Positions 1-11,355 of a stretch of 64,000 nucleotides of DNA are shown here, piece after piece (the stretch's first letter is position 1; each line of letters starts with the position of its first letter). The notes under the pieces are model-generated. The model was not told where the DNA came from and made no database searches. It saw only the letters and a program-made list of their open reading frames with translations. The stretch is from Rapana venosa. Its lineage: Eukaryota > Mollusca > Gastropoda > Neogastropoda > Muricidae. The stretch spans positions 5,288,828 to 5,352,827 of the forward strand of contig CM054158.1 of NCBI GenBank assembly GCA_028751875.1, given 5' to 3'. Made by a program: the position numbers and the translations under genes.

Positions 1-235
1 TTCTATTTTCTAAAAGCCGCATATTGAGAGAGGCGCCCTTCTCATCCCCCGTCTCGCTTTTTTAAACCTTCCCTGCCCCAAAAGGGAGCGGTATTCATGT
101 ACAACTGGGGAACAGTCACGTACTAAAAACGAGAGGCGGAACGGTCGCTTTCCGGTGGTAACCCGCTCGATGCTGAAACCCCTTGGCTGGGGGGAAAGCA
201 GTGCCTAACCACTGAGCAAACCCCCACCCCCGGCG
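1..235 (-). mobile_element. tRNA-headed SINE, type 2 (degraded copy)
   Basis: Read on the minus strand, the head near 205-230 gives an A-box-like stretch (rc of CCTAACCACTGAGC). A segment related to 'cagctgTAAATGGGTACC...GGGAAGGT' lies at about 60-110, and the tail runs toward position 1. The same order of blocks recurs at 1,065-1,250 (minus) and 15,700-15,960 (plus). The B box is badly degraded. This is a non-coding Pol III-type retroposon. The type-2 label is local to this annotation; the resemblance to molluscan SINEs is from memory. Confidence 0.55.
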
Positions 236-339
236 TGGTTATGGAGATATTATTAATCTTACTAGAATGTAAACTTTTTGGAAAAAAAGGAAAAAAGGGT
301 GGCAGGAGGGTTTTAAGGGGAAACGTTCGCTGCCAAAAA

Positions 340-650
340 GAAAACCCTGAGGTTCGGGGGTTCGTTTCTCAGCCTGCCTTTTCTTCCCTTTTTGACAAAA
401 AAATTCGAACTGAATTTCAAAGCCCTTCGGATGAGACAATAACTGGGGCCCCCGTGGGGAAGCATGAGAACACTTGCGCACCGTTAAACCTGTTCCGTTT
501 TTTCGAAAGAGTGGGCCTTGTGTCCCCGGGGGAAACATATAAAAATTTAAAAAACGCATACAAGGGGGGATGGGTAAAAGAAAACACCGAGTGCTTATTC
601 TCTTTTTCCTCATATAAAATCATCAATAAATAAACAAATAAAAAAAAAAA
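340..650 (+). mobile_element. tRNA-headed SINE, type C, with A-rich tail
   Basis: A B-box-like GGGTTCGTTTC at about 358 is followed by the family block 'CCTTCGGATGAGAC' (about 422-440), then 'GCGCACCGTTAAACC', then the 3' tail block 'GAGTGCTTATTC' at about 590 and an A run at 638-660. The same block order is seen at 16,140-16,475 and, inverted, at 60,540-60,970. The overlapping 132-codon open frame is a by-product. Many bases differ from the cleaner copies in a way that lengthens homopolymers. Confidence 0.6.
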
Positions 651-1064
651 AAAAAAAAAATCATGTCATTTGAGCGCTTTGTTTTGTTGCTTTACAAAAT
701 TCACGCTATATAAATTCCATACATTATTATTATTTTTATTATTATTATTTTATTTTTATTTTATTTTTTTTATTAAAACGCTCGACAGCAATTTGGGGCC
801 GCCCTAAGCAAAAAGTGTAATGCTTTGCGCTACTGTTCCGCCCCTTTACATTTCAGGCCCCCACGCGTCTGAATGGGGGGGGAGAGAAGGTCATGGGGCA
901 AAACAAAAAAGGGGGGGAAAAGGACCCAACGGGCTGAACATGGGCCCCCAAAAAGTAAAAGGAAAAAGAAGGGTGACATGAAAAAAAAAAAAAACGAGAC
1001 CAAACCAAAGAGGGAAGAAAAGAGGGATTTTTTTAAACATTTTTCCTAAGTTAAAAAGGGAAAG
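651..1064. other. Unassigned noisy AT-rich sequence
   Basis: An (ATT)n-like stretch lies at about 725-770, and there are many short homopolymer runs. No gene, box or repeat consensus was recognised. Confidence 0.5.
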
Positions 1065-1250
1065 GGAAAAAGGGTCCCATAAAACCCATAAGGTCGTAGG
1101 GGGGGGGGCGTGAACCTCCTTCTTAGGGCCACATATTGAGGGCGGCGCCCCTCTCCCTCCCTCGCTCTTTACCTTCCCTACCCTAAAAGGGGAGGGACCC
1201 ATTTACAGCTGGGTGAAACGGGGGAACGTCTGGGGGTTTGATTTACACCC
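1065..1250 (-). mobile_element. tRNA-derived SINE, type 2 (3' part)
   Basis: On the minus strand this reads 'CACCCAGCTGTAAATGGGT', a GGGAAGGT block, a purine-rich stretch, 'ATATGTGGCCCTAAG' and then 'CTACGACCTTATGGG'. It is colinear with the plus-strand copy at 15,760-15,930. The tRNA head is not visible. Confidence 0.6.
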
Positions 1251-1860
1251 CCCCCCCCCCCTTTCCCCTGCATCCTTTTGGAGAGTACAAAAACACATTT
1301 AAAAGAAATAAAGACAAACCAAGAAAATCAGAGTACTACTAGGGGCCGTTTTATTCTTTTTTTTTCCTGTTGCGGGAAAAACAAATAAATAAAGGGATCA
1401 ATTTAAATATAAAAAAATTTTATAATATAATATATATATAGAAGAGAGAAGAGAGAGAGAGAGAGAGAGAAAGAGAGTGATAAAAGATAATAAATAATTA
1501 AATTATTTATTTAAAAATATATTGTGTGTTTTTGGGGTGTAGGTATAGATATAATAGATAGATAGAGAGAAAAGGTATGTTAAAAGGGATGAAAAGGTTA
1601 AGAGAAAAAAATATAAATATATATAATAATAATATATTTATATATTTTATATATATATATATATAATTTAATAGTAAGAGAGAAAGAAATTTTGGATCGA
1701 GATAGTTAATAAACTTTTATACATACCAAAAATAAATAAATAAAAATTAATGTAATAAATTTCTCTCTCTTCTCTCTCCCCTCTCCCTCTCTCTCCCCCT
1801 TCTCTCTCTCTCTCTCCTCTCATATTTTATTTTTAATTATAAAAAAAAAAATAAAATTTT
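1251..1860. repeat. Low-complexity AT/GA/CT tract region
   Basis: A (GA)n tract lies at about 1,441-1,475, AT-rich dinucleotide tracts at about 1,415-1,440 and 1,615-1,665, and a CT-rich tract at about 1,760-1,823. No coding signal is visible. Confidence 0.75.
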
Positions 1861-4240
1861 AAACAAAAAAAGAAGAAAAGAAAAAAAAGCGGAAAAGGGG
1901 AAAAAGGGGAAGGAGAAAAAGAGAAGAATGTTTGGTTTGTGGTTTTTTTTGGGGTTAAATATCCAACTTGGGCAAAACCATCCTCAAAAACGAAAATCCC
2001 CTTTCTTCACGGCTTCCGGGGTAAAAGTCCCCCAAACTTTGGGAGTTCGGGGTTGATTCCCAAGGGGTTGTACTTGGTTTGCCCAAACAGAAACGGAAAC
2101 ATTTCAATTAGGGGGGAATTTTTTTACATAAAAGTACTGGACAGCAGAACTGTCGATATCAACGATTGAAAAAGCATCTCATAAATTTAATATCATTTTA
2201 AAAATCAAATTTTCATCAAACACATCCCATCTCATCATAAACAACCATGAATTGATTAGCGCTTTAAAACTTGCAAACACAATCAAAAAACGCAAAATCG
2301 ACTATATTGTTTTAGATTTACTTAAAGGGAATTTACTCTGGGCACATTTTTTTTTTGTTTCTTTAAAAATTTTAAAAAAATAAAATTGGGTAAAATCCAC
2401 TGTAACAACAAAAGTTAAGTACAGAACCTATTGGGGGAACATACCGATAGCAGCTAATTATGTTCGGAGAAAGAAAATTTTTTCTTTCTTTTATTTTATT
2501 TTTGAAAAAATTGCATTAACGCAGCTTCCAAACAAACCGAGTGAAGGGAAAATGAATACGTTTAAAAAACGAACATCAGTTTTTTTTTTAAATACAGAAA
2601 ATTATACAATTCCATGCAATCAGGGGCCTTTTAAAAAAATACCCAGCCCGTTCAAAATTAGAAATACAACAGTAACAACACAACGGGGGCCTTTTTTAAG
2701 GTGTTATGTAGTCAAATACAAAAAACAATGATCCCCCTTTTGCCCAGTAAATCAGTTTTGAACATTAAACAATCAAGATACAAGAATCCGATTTGAATTT
2801 ATTACCAATGCTTTCAAGCATTATAAAAAACAAAAACGTCTTTTTAATTTTGAATTAATTAAAAATTTGTAAAAAAAAAACCCCTTTTGGTAAAATTACC
2901 AACATATATAATAAATTAAATATAAATAATATATAAAAATATATATATATAAAAATTTTTATATTATAGAAGAGAGAGGAATATTTTAATAAAATTTTGA
3001 AAAAGTAATATCTCAATAACAAAATAAATATAAAAGTTGCGTACGCTGAACCAAAAAAGCAAAGTGCTTAAAGTCAGAGAAAGGCGTGTTGGACACTTCA
3101 AGCCAAACAAAAAAAAAAAGTAAAATCAAAAAAAAATCAGATCAAATATATTTTAGTTTAAAAAAAGAAAAACAAAAGCTGCCGCTATTTATTACAATGG
3201 AGCCCCTTTTTGAATTGTTTTTCGTTAAGTTAGTAAGAAACAACATATTTGGATACTAGCTTTAAGAACCCCCTGGGGATTTGGGGGCTCTTACAGATAC
3301 AAGCATCCCCACCTTTGGAAAATTAGTGCAGGAAATGTCCACTTTTTCTGTCCTCCCTTTTTTTGTTTAAATTTTTTAATCTGCCTTTCTAAATTTTTCT
3401 TCTTATTTTTTTTTGCCTTCCCGGTCCCTTCCCTGCCTTTTTTTAAAAAAAAAAATTCCAAAACAAAAATTTTGTTTTCATATTACATTTTTCCCGTGTT
3501 AATTTTTTGGCAGCCAGGGATGATGTTTTAAAAAACGGGATGGGCACAGAATGTCCCTTCCGCGTGTTTTTTTTCCCTGGGCCTTGTTTAACATTTTTGT
3601 ACTTTTAAAAAAATTTTTTTATACTGTTTTTTACGCTTTTATCTGGGGATGAAAATTTAACAAATGACTCGTCCCCCAGAGTGGTTTAAACAGCCCTAAG
3701 GAAAGATATATTGGTTTGGTCATTCAATTTTTTTTTTTTTTCCCAGAAGGACATGTTAGAAATTTTAAGGGTTTTTGGAGGGGCTGGTTTTTAATTTGAA
3801 TTTAAAGTGACTGGAGCGCTGAAAATGAAAAGACGAAAACCCCCTAGGCTTTTGGGTCGGGAGGGGGAAAATCAAATGAATGGAATGAAATGGCCCCCCC
3901 TTTAGTAAGGGAAGTAATTTTAATGCAGTACAAATCCATGTAGCCCTACTTAAAATCATGTAAGCAAACTGCGAAGACTTTTTTTTTTAGTGAATTAAAT
4001 TGCGTTTTTTCCAATTTTTTGCAAAAAAATAGGGGAAAAGTCTACGTCCTGGGGCGTTTTAACGCCCCGAAATTAAAAAAAAGTGTTTTTAAATTATTTG
4101 TTCACATAAAAAAGGGTCGTTTTGGTCAACCACCAACAAGTTTTTAACATATACATGCGTGAAAAAAAACGATCATTTTTAGTTCCATCATTCAGGGGCC
4201 GCACGCAGGTGTGCCAACTTTAAGTACTGAATCCACAAAC
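1861..4240. other. Unassigned noisy AT-rich sequence
   Basis: About 2.4 kb with frequent A, T, G and C runs of 4-10 bases and no ORF with plausible composition. The open frames at 1,939-2,169 and 3,765-3,959 (minus) match nothing I recognise. No boxes, long repeats or gene structure could be supported. Confidence 0.5.
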
Positions 4241-4965
4241 ACTTTTGCAACAAAGGTATTTTAGAAGATCCCCGATCTTCGATCACAAACACACGCAACA
4301 CAACACATCAACACATCAACAAAGGCAACAAATAACACCTCAAACTGTGCGCGTGCACTCCACACACATACACGCGGTCTGTAACGCATGCATGTACAAT
4401 AACACACAGACGCGCACACACATATGCCAGTACACCTACATGTAAAATAACACCACACACACACACACAACGTGCCCGTACACGCATAATTTCAAAATCA
4501 CACACACACACACACACAACAGTCCTTCACCCTCCGCGTGTGCGGGCACATAAACACATACCAACCTACCATTCAAATAGAGAAAAAAAATCACACCCAC
4601 TTATTGAAAAGTACAACTCATTCACAACTATACAACCGCACGTACACCCTCAAATCAAATAATATATTCACGAACACCCATAGTCAACACACACCCTTCC
4701 CCCCCACCACACACACACATCACACACACACACACACACACGTGGGGCAGCCCTCATTCTCGGAAGACTATGGAGTTGAACCTATTGTTCATTATATGCA
4801 AAGCTTGGGCTATGGCTGGCCCTCCCACACGGAATGAGTGTTCCTGTGGCAAGGTGATGCCTGGCACACTCTCACTTCAACACTCACCAACACACACAAC
4901 ACCACACACACACACACACACATACACACACACATACACACACAACACACAACGCACACTACACA
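4240..4965. repeat. (CA)n microsatellite cluster
   Basis: CA tracts on the plus strand at about 4,270-4,530, 4,680-4,742 and 4,885-4,960 are broken by about 120 bp of unique-looking sequence (4,744-4,870). The Thr/His- and Cys/Val-rich open frames here, on both strands, are microsatellite translations. Confidence 0.9.
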
Positions 4966-5110
4966 CCACGCGGACGGACGACGGACTCCACTCTAGAGGT
5001 TTTCGGAGACCATTAACTGAACAGGAGTACCAGACGTGTGCCGAGCTGCACAGACTGGCCCCAGTGCCAGAGTCTTCCTTTGGTGCCACACAGCCGAGAG
5101 AGAGGACAAT
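4966..5110. other. Short unique-looking sequence, unassigned
   Basis: Clean, balanced-composition sequence between the CA cluster and the R1 repeat. It matches nothing else I can see in the window. Confidence 0.4.
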
Positions 5111-5530
5111 GAACGAAATTATTTAATTCGAGGATAATAATAAGCACACTGATGCTTTTTATTACATCAGTCCCCGCCCTTAGGGATACATCTTAATAAT
5201 ACTAACCCATCTATACAGTCCACAATAATAACAAGGGAAATAACCCGTTCAAAACAGCTCCCCCCCAACAACCCCCCCCCCCAAAGCAAAAAATAAAAAA
5301 AACCATAAATACCCCACCCCCCACCCCCACGTCCCCCACCCCCCAAAAAAACCTTAACCAAAACAAACAAACCAACAAAAGAGAAGGAAAAATCAAAACC
5401 AACAAAGATGATTAAAAATAGAAAAACCGACAAAACAACAACAACAAGAACAACAGAACAATTACAACAGAGCCAAGAAAAATAACACAACCAATACTAA
5501 TAAGCCATAAAATATAACATCTACACAAAG
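5110..5530 (-). mobile_element. Dispersed repeat R1 (SINE-like tail, C/G-tract core), copy 1
   Basis: Read on the minus strand it starts near 5,530 ('TGTGTAGATGTTATA'), passes a GTT/TTG-rich stretch and G-tracts (C-tracts on plus at 5,262-5,345), then the conserved 'TATCCCTAAGGGCGGGGACTG', and ends with the tail 'GTGCTTATTATTATCCTCGA' at about 5,130. Colinear copies are at 18,600-18,993 (plus, clipped by the gap) and 27,975-28,440 (minus). No ORF fits a transposition protein, so it is probably non-autonomous. Confidence 0.7.
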
Positions 5531-6105
5531 AGAGAGAGAGAGAGAGAGAGAGAAGGAGAAGAGAGAGAGAGAGTAGAGAAGAAGAAGAGAGAGAGTGAGA
5601 GAAAGAGAGAAGATAAATAAGAGAGAGAGAGAGAAGAAAGAAGAGAAGAGAGAGAGAGAGAGAGAGAACTCAGATCAGAACTCAGAAGGAAGTACACTTA
5701 GATCAATATTAAATTGTGTTAGATACATATGTATTTAGCATTTGGCATTGTCTTCATTGTTTGTTTCACTGAAAGTGAGAGAGAAGAGAGAAGAAGAAGA
5801 AGAGAGAGAGGAGAGAGAGAGAAGAAGAAGAGAGAGAAAACACAGAAATGTAATTTATCTAACTTAGCAATAAGACAAGACACGGTGGCGTAGGAGAATT
5901 ACAATGTCAAAGAGTGCAAAAACCGGATACAATACTTAATACCAGGTCACTTTCAGTAACAGAAATACTGAAACCATGCACAATACATGAAAAACATACG
6001 TATCAGAAGAGCCAGAGAGAAAGAGAGAAGAGAGAGAGTGGCGGGAGAAAGGAGGAAGAGAGAGAGAGATAGAGAAAAGAGAAGAATAGAGAGAGAGAGA
6101 TTTTA
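5520..6105. repeat. (GA)n-rich tracts
   Basis: Imperfect GA/GAAGA tracts at 5,530-5,667, 5,775-5,840 and 6,010-6,100 are separated by two short unique-looking spacers (5,670-5,775 and 5,840-6,010). Confidence 0.9.
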
Positions 6106-6473
6106 ATTATTTATTATTATTCACTTATATCGAAAAAGAAGTTGTATTATTTGTTTTATTCATTCTCGTATATCGAAGGAGATTTTCAATGTTTATCTAT
6201 CATTCCGTTTTATATATATAAATATATATAAATATATACTATAAATAAAATATATAATATATGGGGGTGCGTGCGTGTTGCGTGCGTGCGGGCGGGTTTG
6301 TGTGTGTGGAGTGCGTTGCGTGCGTGTGCGTTGTGCATATTTGAATTTCTTAAAATAAGCCTGTTAGCCAATTGTTGTTGCATATGTAAGATGGTTGAAT
6401 AGAAGCACTTTGATTTGTTTTTGTAAGAAATTAGTGCTAATAACCTTGCAGGTATTATAAATCTAATAAGTAA
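6106..6473. other. AT-rich spacer with TA and GT/GC tract
   Basis: A TA-rich stretch lies at about 6,210-6,262 and a GTGCGTGC-like tract at 6,263-6,335. No gene was recognised. Confidence 0.6.
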
Positions 6474-6835
6474 TACTACTACTACTACTACTACTACGAC
6501 TACAACTACTACTACTACTAACTACTACTACTACTACTACACAATACTACTACTACTACTCCACTACTACTTCGACACTACAACGCAAACAACAATTATA
6601 AATAGTAGTAAGTAGAGTATAGTAGTAGTAAGTATACTATTATTGCTAGGAGTAGTATATAGTAGTATAGTAAGTAGTAGTAGATTAGTATAGTATAAGT
6701 AGTAGTAGTATAACTTATTATGCTAGTTAGTAATAGTATATAGTAGTAGTATAGTAGTAGTATAGTAGTAGTAGTAGTAGTAGTAGTAGAGTAGTAGTAA
6801 TATAGTAGTAGTAGTATATAGTAGTAGACCCAAAT
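6474..6835. repeat. Inverted triplet arrays (CTA)n then (TAG)n
   Basis: CTA/ACT units run from 6,474 to about 6,580 and are followed, after a ~25-bp junction, by imperfect TAG/GTA units from about 6,604 to 6,833. The second array is the reverse complement of the first, so the locus could fold into a long hairpin. Confidence 0.9.
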
Positions 6836-7960
6836 AATAGGACATTGTCATACAATATTTTTACCACATTTTTGAAAGGCTTTATTTAAAACGCAGGAGT
6901 TTGGAAAGGATTTTAGTAATACAGATGTATTCAGATAAATTTGAATGAGATAAAACAATGCTTCAAAGACTGTTATAAATCATAAAAAATAATAACACGT
7001 ACATTGCAGATTGTTTTTAGAAATATTGCTCAAATATCCACACACTGAGAAGTCTCATTACAAAACACTTCACATGGTATATGATTGCTTTTTGTAATGT
7101 CAGTCTGTTGGGGATCGTTGTTGTTGGTGTGTGGTGTGTGTGGTGTGGACGTTTGGTGCGCACGCGCCCAGCGCTGTGTTTTTATTGTTGTTGATAGTGA
7201 TAGTCACTGTGTGTGTATTTGTGATAATGAGTCAGTGTGTTAGTGTGTCTGTTTGTGTATGTGATAGTGAGTATGTGTGTGTGTTGTGTGTGTGTGGGTA
7301 AATGAGTAGTGAGTTAGGTGCGCGTGTGTGTGTGTGTGCGTTTGTGTGGTCGTGTGTGTGTGGTGCGTGTGTGTATTAATGTGTGAGAAGGTGTTGGTGT
7401 ATGTGTGTTTGTGCGTTATTTAAATGGATATGTGATTTAACGACTGTAGTGTGTTGGGTGGGCGTGTGTCTGTTTGGTCTGCTGTCTGTTGTTTGGTTGT
7501 TATCTTCCTGTGTGACGGATTTGTTTCTGTTTCTCTTTTGTTCAAACCAGTCCCATACTTTTTCGAAGCCAGGTGATCACTTCTTTTGTCTATCTTTTAA
7601 CCTCCGCTGCAATACTCTAGCTTGCTACACCTGCTTCCCCTACATTCCCATCGTTCTTAACCTTTAGGAACTCTCTCTTGATCCAATCCCTCAAGCTGTA
7701 CCATCAGCGAATGTTAGGTTGAGATCTCTTACTCCCCAATGGGCCCCAAACGGCCATGCAGCCTTTTGGGCTAGCAGCCCTCATGTTGACATTCTCGGGT
7801 GGTAAACCATGCAGTTTCCTTACCCCGTTTGTTATCACACTTTAAAAGTATGCGAAGCGTTTTGAGGATTCTTTACAGCGTGTATGAAATAACAAGACAA
7901 AGGGATAGCGATAAAGAGAAGAATATTCATACTTGATGAATTTATCAGACCACTTTTGTA
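6836..7960. other. Unassigned sequence with GT-rich tract
   Basis: 6,836-7,100 is AT-rich with no match. 7,110-7,400 is GT-rich (GTGTGT with interruptions). 7,400-7,960 is clean mixed sequence without a recognisable ORF; the 94-codon frame at 7,383-7,667 begins in the GT tract and is not credible as a gene. Confidence 0.5.
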
Positions 7961-8240
7961 GGTAGGCAATATTTCCTGCGAATTCGCTGCTCTCCCCCCG
8001 GGGAAGCGCTCCCACTAGTACTCCAGCCTGGTGGGTCTGTCTGGAACTGATAGTAGTTCCATACCAACTGGTTCTCTACAAAAGTAGCCAGGGCAACATC
8101 CCTTGTTCCGTGATCTTCAACGCGCTAAATGAATATGCGTATCACACGGTACCCTCGTTTATCGTCTCATCCAAAAGACTAGCCCCAGACCAACCACTCG
8201 GATAATGGATGGGGAAAAGTTCGATCCAAACCAATGCCCA
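7960..8240 (-). mobile_element. tRNA-type SINE, type A (minus strand)
   Basis: On the minus strand the order is 'CTAGTCTTTTGGATGAGACG', 'TAGCGCGTTGAAGATCACGG', a CCTGGCTAC block, and then a G/C-rich block ending 'GGGGAGAGCAGCGAATTC'. This is the block order of the longer copy at 26,840-27,330, and it resembles, from memory, a SINE tail frequent in caenogastropod genomes. A triplet array abuts its upstream (higher-coordinate) end. Confidence 0.6.
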
Positions 8241-8259
8241 AGGAGTGGAACGATGCCAA

Positions 8260-8963
8260 GAAGGAAGATGATGTGGTGGTGTGGTGGTGGTGGTGTCTAT
8301 AATGATTATGATGATGATATGATAGATGATGATGATGATGAGATGATGATGTGGTGTGTGGGTGTTGTGTGGGTGGGTGGGGTGGTGGTGGTTGGTGATG
8401 ATGTGATGATGATGTATGATGTATGACGGACGACGAAGACGATGAATGATATGATGATATGATGATAGATGATGAGGAGGAGAGAGGAGGAGGAGAGAGG
8501 AGGATAAGATGATGAGATGAGAAAGTGTATGCGGAGAAGGATGAGGATAGGATGAAGTTGTCGACGTGATGTGATCAGGTGATGGCAGTGATGATGATGG
8601 CATATTGATGAGATGATGATGATGAGATGATGAAGATGATGATAATGATGATGTTGATGATGATGACGGACGATGATAGTGGTGTGTGTGGGTGTGGTGT
8701 GGGTGGTGGGTGGTGTGGCGATGAGGTGAGTGATGATGAATGGTGATGACGACCAACGTGGCGATGATGATGAACAGGAAATATAGGTGATGAGGAATAT
8801 GTGATGAGATGAGGCGACGGTGATGGTGAGCATGGTGATGGCAGGATTGGTGATGTATAGGTGATGTGATGATGAATGAGATGAGATATGATGATGATAT
8901 ATGATGATGATCATCATCATCATCATCCATCATCATCATCATCATCAGCATCTTCATCATCAC

Positions 8964-8996
<33 letters not shown>

Positions 8997-9200
8997 ATCA
9001 CACACATCATCATCATCATACACACCACACACCCCATCACCACCACCACCACCACCACCACCACCACCACCACCACCACCTCCACCACACCACCACCACC
9101 ACCAACACCACCACCACACCCATCATCGTCATCATCCTCACCACCCATCATCATCATCACATCATCTTCACATACCACCACCACCACACATCACCATCAT
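8260..9200. repeat. Triplet-repeat block (GAT)n / (ATC)n / (CAC)n with strand switch
   Basis: 8,270-8,910 is imperfect GAT/GATG/GGT. At 8,910/8,911 the repeat flips to ATC/CAT (to about 9,000), followed by CAC units (9,030-9,120) and mixed CAT/CAC (to about 9,200). The flip point is a perfect palindrome of several triplets. Asp/His/Met/Ser homopolymer 'proteins' from this block, up to 273 codons, are repeat translations. Confidence 0.95.
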
Positions 9201-9428
9201 CCAATTCCCGCTACAGACCTGTGCCCAGGCCCTCCATCAGGACTGGAGAACTCTCAAAATGACCCGTTGAGGTCTTCGTCCTCACGGTAGCACACAGACT
9301 GGCAGACCAGCGTCAAGGTGAGCACACTCTCACGTGCGTAACACCGACCCTTGTGTTTGCACCGCAACATACAATCAATCCCTCACTTCGGCCTCGGTTT
9401 AGCAACAGCTTCGAAGAGTATTGAAAAG
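9200..9428. other. Short clean spacer, unassigned
   Basis: Mixed composition and no repeat match within the window. It is bounded by microsatellites on both sides. Confidence 0.4.
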
Positions 9429-9885
9429 TAAAATGTTTGGAGTGTGGATAGGGGAAATGATAATGTCCCATACCATGATATCATACGTACACACCGTACC
9501 TTATTATGAACATAACAGAGCAAATCCTAGCATCATAGCATACCTTACCAAACTTACCATGCCATTGCATACCATAGCATACCATACCTGCGTACAAACT
9601 ATAACCATACAGCTATATCATACCATACCATACCCTACCTCTACCAGAACATACCACAACATACAGAACCAACCATATCATACATAACATAACCCTACCC
9701 TACCCACCCTACCCTACATACCACCCAGAACCCCCATACCATACCATACCATACATATCATAACCCTACCCTACCTAAACCCTACCATACCATACCACAC
9801 CATACCATACCATACCACACCATATCAATACCTAACCATATTGTATCCATACCATACCATACCATACCATAACCACACCATAGCT
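9429..9885. repeat. Pentanucleotide (CATAC)n array, variant-rich
   Basis: Repeated ATACC/CATAC units with CCCTA and CACCA variants run through about 450 bp. Stretches of ACCCTACCCT occur inside it but do not form a TTAGGG-type telomere array. Confidence 0.85.
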
Positions 9886-9959
9886 GTTGGCAGCATACAT
9901 ATTCAAAATTCCATCTTTGCATTTCTCACGATTTGATAAAGTCCTTAAAAACTGCGATA

Positions 9960-10186
9960 AACGAGACTAAGACAACGACAGACAGACAGACAGACAGACA
10001 TGCCGCAGGCAGCACAGCCATGCAAGTAGACAGACAGACAAACCAGAACAGACGTGAAGCAGAAAAGGATAGACAACATAGAAATTAGATAGATATATAG
10101 ATAATAGATAGATAATAAAATAGATAGATAATAGATAGATAGATAATAGATAGATAATATAGAGAGAGCTAGAGAGAGCTAGAGAG

Positions 10187-10232
<46 letters not shown>

Positions 10233-11355
10233 AGAGAGATGACAGACAGACAGACAGACAGACAGAACAGACAGACAGAAAGACAGACAGACAGAACAGA
10301 AAAACAGACAGACAACAACAACAACAAAAACATACATATCAGACGAGCGATATAATGGAAAACAGACAGAAACAATGCACCAAGATTACAGTACCGGTGC
10401 ATCCGTCTTCCTGGTGCACTGCCTTCTCATAGTGCACATGAGCCTGCAGAGTAAGAACATGTGCACGTAAGGATCAGTTTTTTCCATTGATTGCAGTTGG
10501 TATTGCAGTCCATTTCTAACTGTGTTTATTGTATGTAATGGATTGATTGTTTGCATTTGTATGTATTGTTTGTAATTATAGTCAAAGTCCTATCGTATTG
10601 TATTTATTGATATTGTCTTGTTACATACATTACAATCGCATAGAACCGCCAACCCAATGAAGTCAGTCCAAACGACGACAGACAGAAAACGTCCTACTGG
10701 CATAGCAGACAAACAACGGACATATAAGCAGACAAAAAAACCCCAAAATGCCTGCATACTGAAAGATGATACCACAACAATTTACAACGATTTAAAGAGA
10801 TCCACAGAGAGCAGAACATATAGCAGACTAGAAACAGACATAGAGACAAACATAGAGACAGACAGCTAAACAAAAACATGCATGTATCTGAAATGACAAA
10901 ATAAAACAAAACATTTACAAACAAGCTATAAGATGCACAAGAGAGACAAGCATATAGACAGACTTACAGAAAGACATAAAGACAAGCAGGCATGCAGTCA
11001 ACAGACAGACAGAATAACGGACTGAGAGAGGCAAGAGATAGAGAGAGACAACAGACAGCAGAATCAGAGACAAGACAGACAGAGACCAGACAGAAAACAG
11101 ACATACAGGCAGGTAACAGACAGTAACAGCTGAAAACAACAACCCAAAAACCGACAGACAGGTAGGCATACAGACAGAAAAAACAAAGAGAGAGAGACCA
11201 GACAGTGACAAAAGATCAAACACATACAAACGACTGACGGACAGGACAGACGACAGACAGACAGAAAAAGACAGACGACAGACAGACAGAACAGACAGAT
11301 ATCAGACAGACAGATATTCAGACGACAGACAGACAACAGCACAGGCGAAAAAAAA
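9960..11355. repeat. Tetranucleotide cluster (GACA)n, (GATA)n and (GA)n
   Basis: GACA tracts lie at 9,978-10,000, 10,240-10,315, 10,850-11,110 and 11,230-11,335; GATA tracts at about 10,085-10,165; and a GA tract at 10,165-10,238. The 10,380-10,850 section contains degenerate TGTAT-rich and unassigned sequence. Leu/Ser/Val/Cys-rich minus-strand frames come from the repeat. Confidence 0.85.

Noticed and set aside
4538..5126. Protein-coding ORFs in the CA cluster
   Set aside because: The Thr/His composition follows the CA repeat, and the reverse strand gives equally long Cys/Val frames.
8142..8963. 273-codon minus-strand ORF rich in His, Ser and Ile
   Set aside because: It is a translation of the GAT/ATC triplet array, with no domain-like composition and overlapping equally long frames.
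9690..9790. Interstitial telomere (CCCTAA)n
   Set aside because: CCCTA words occur, but the array is a pentamer with CATAC variants and no sustained TTAGGG/CCCTAA period of six.
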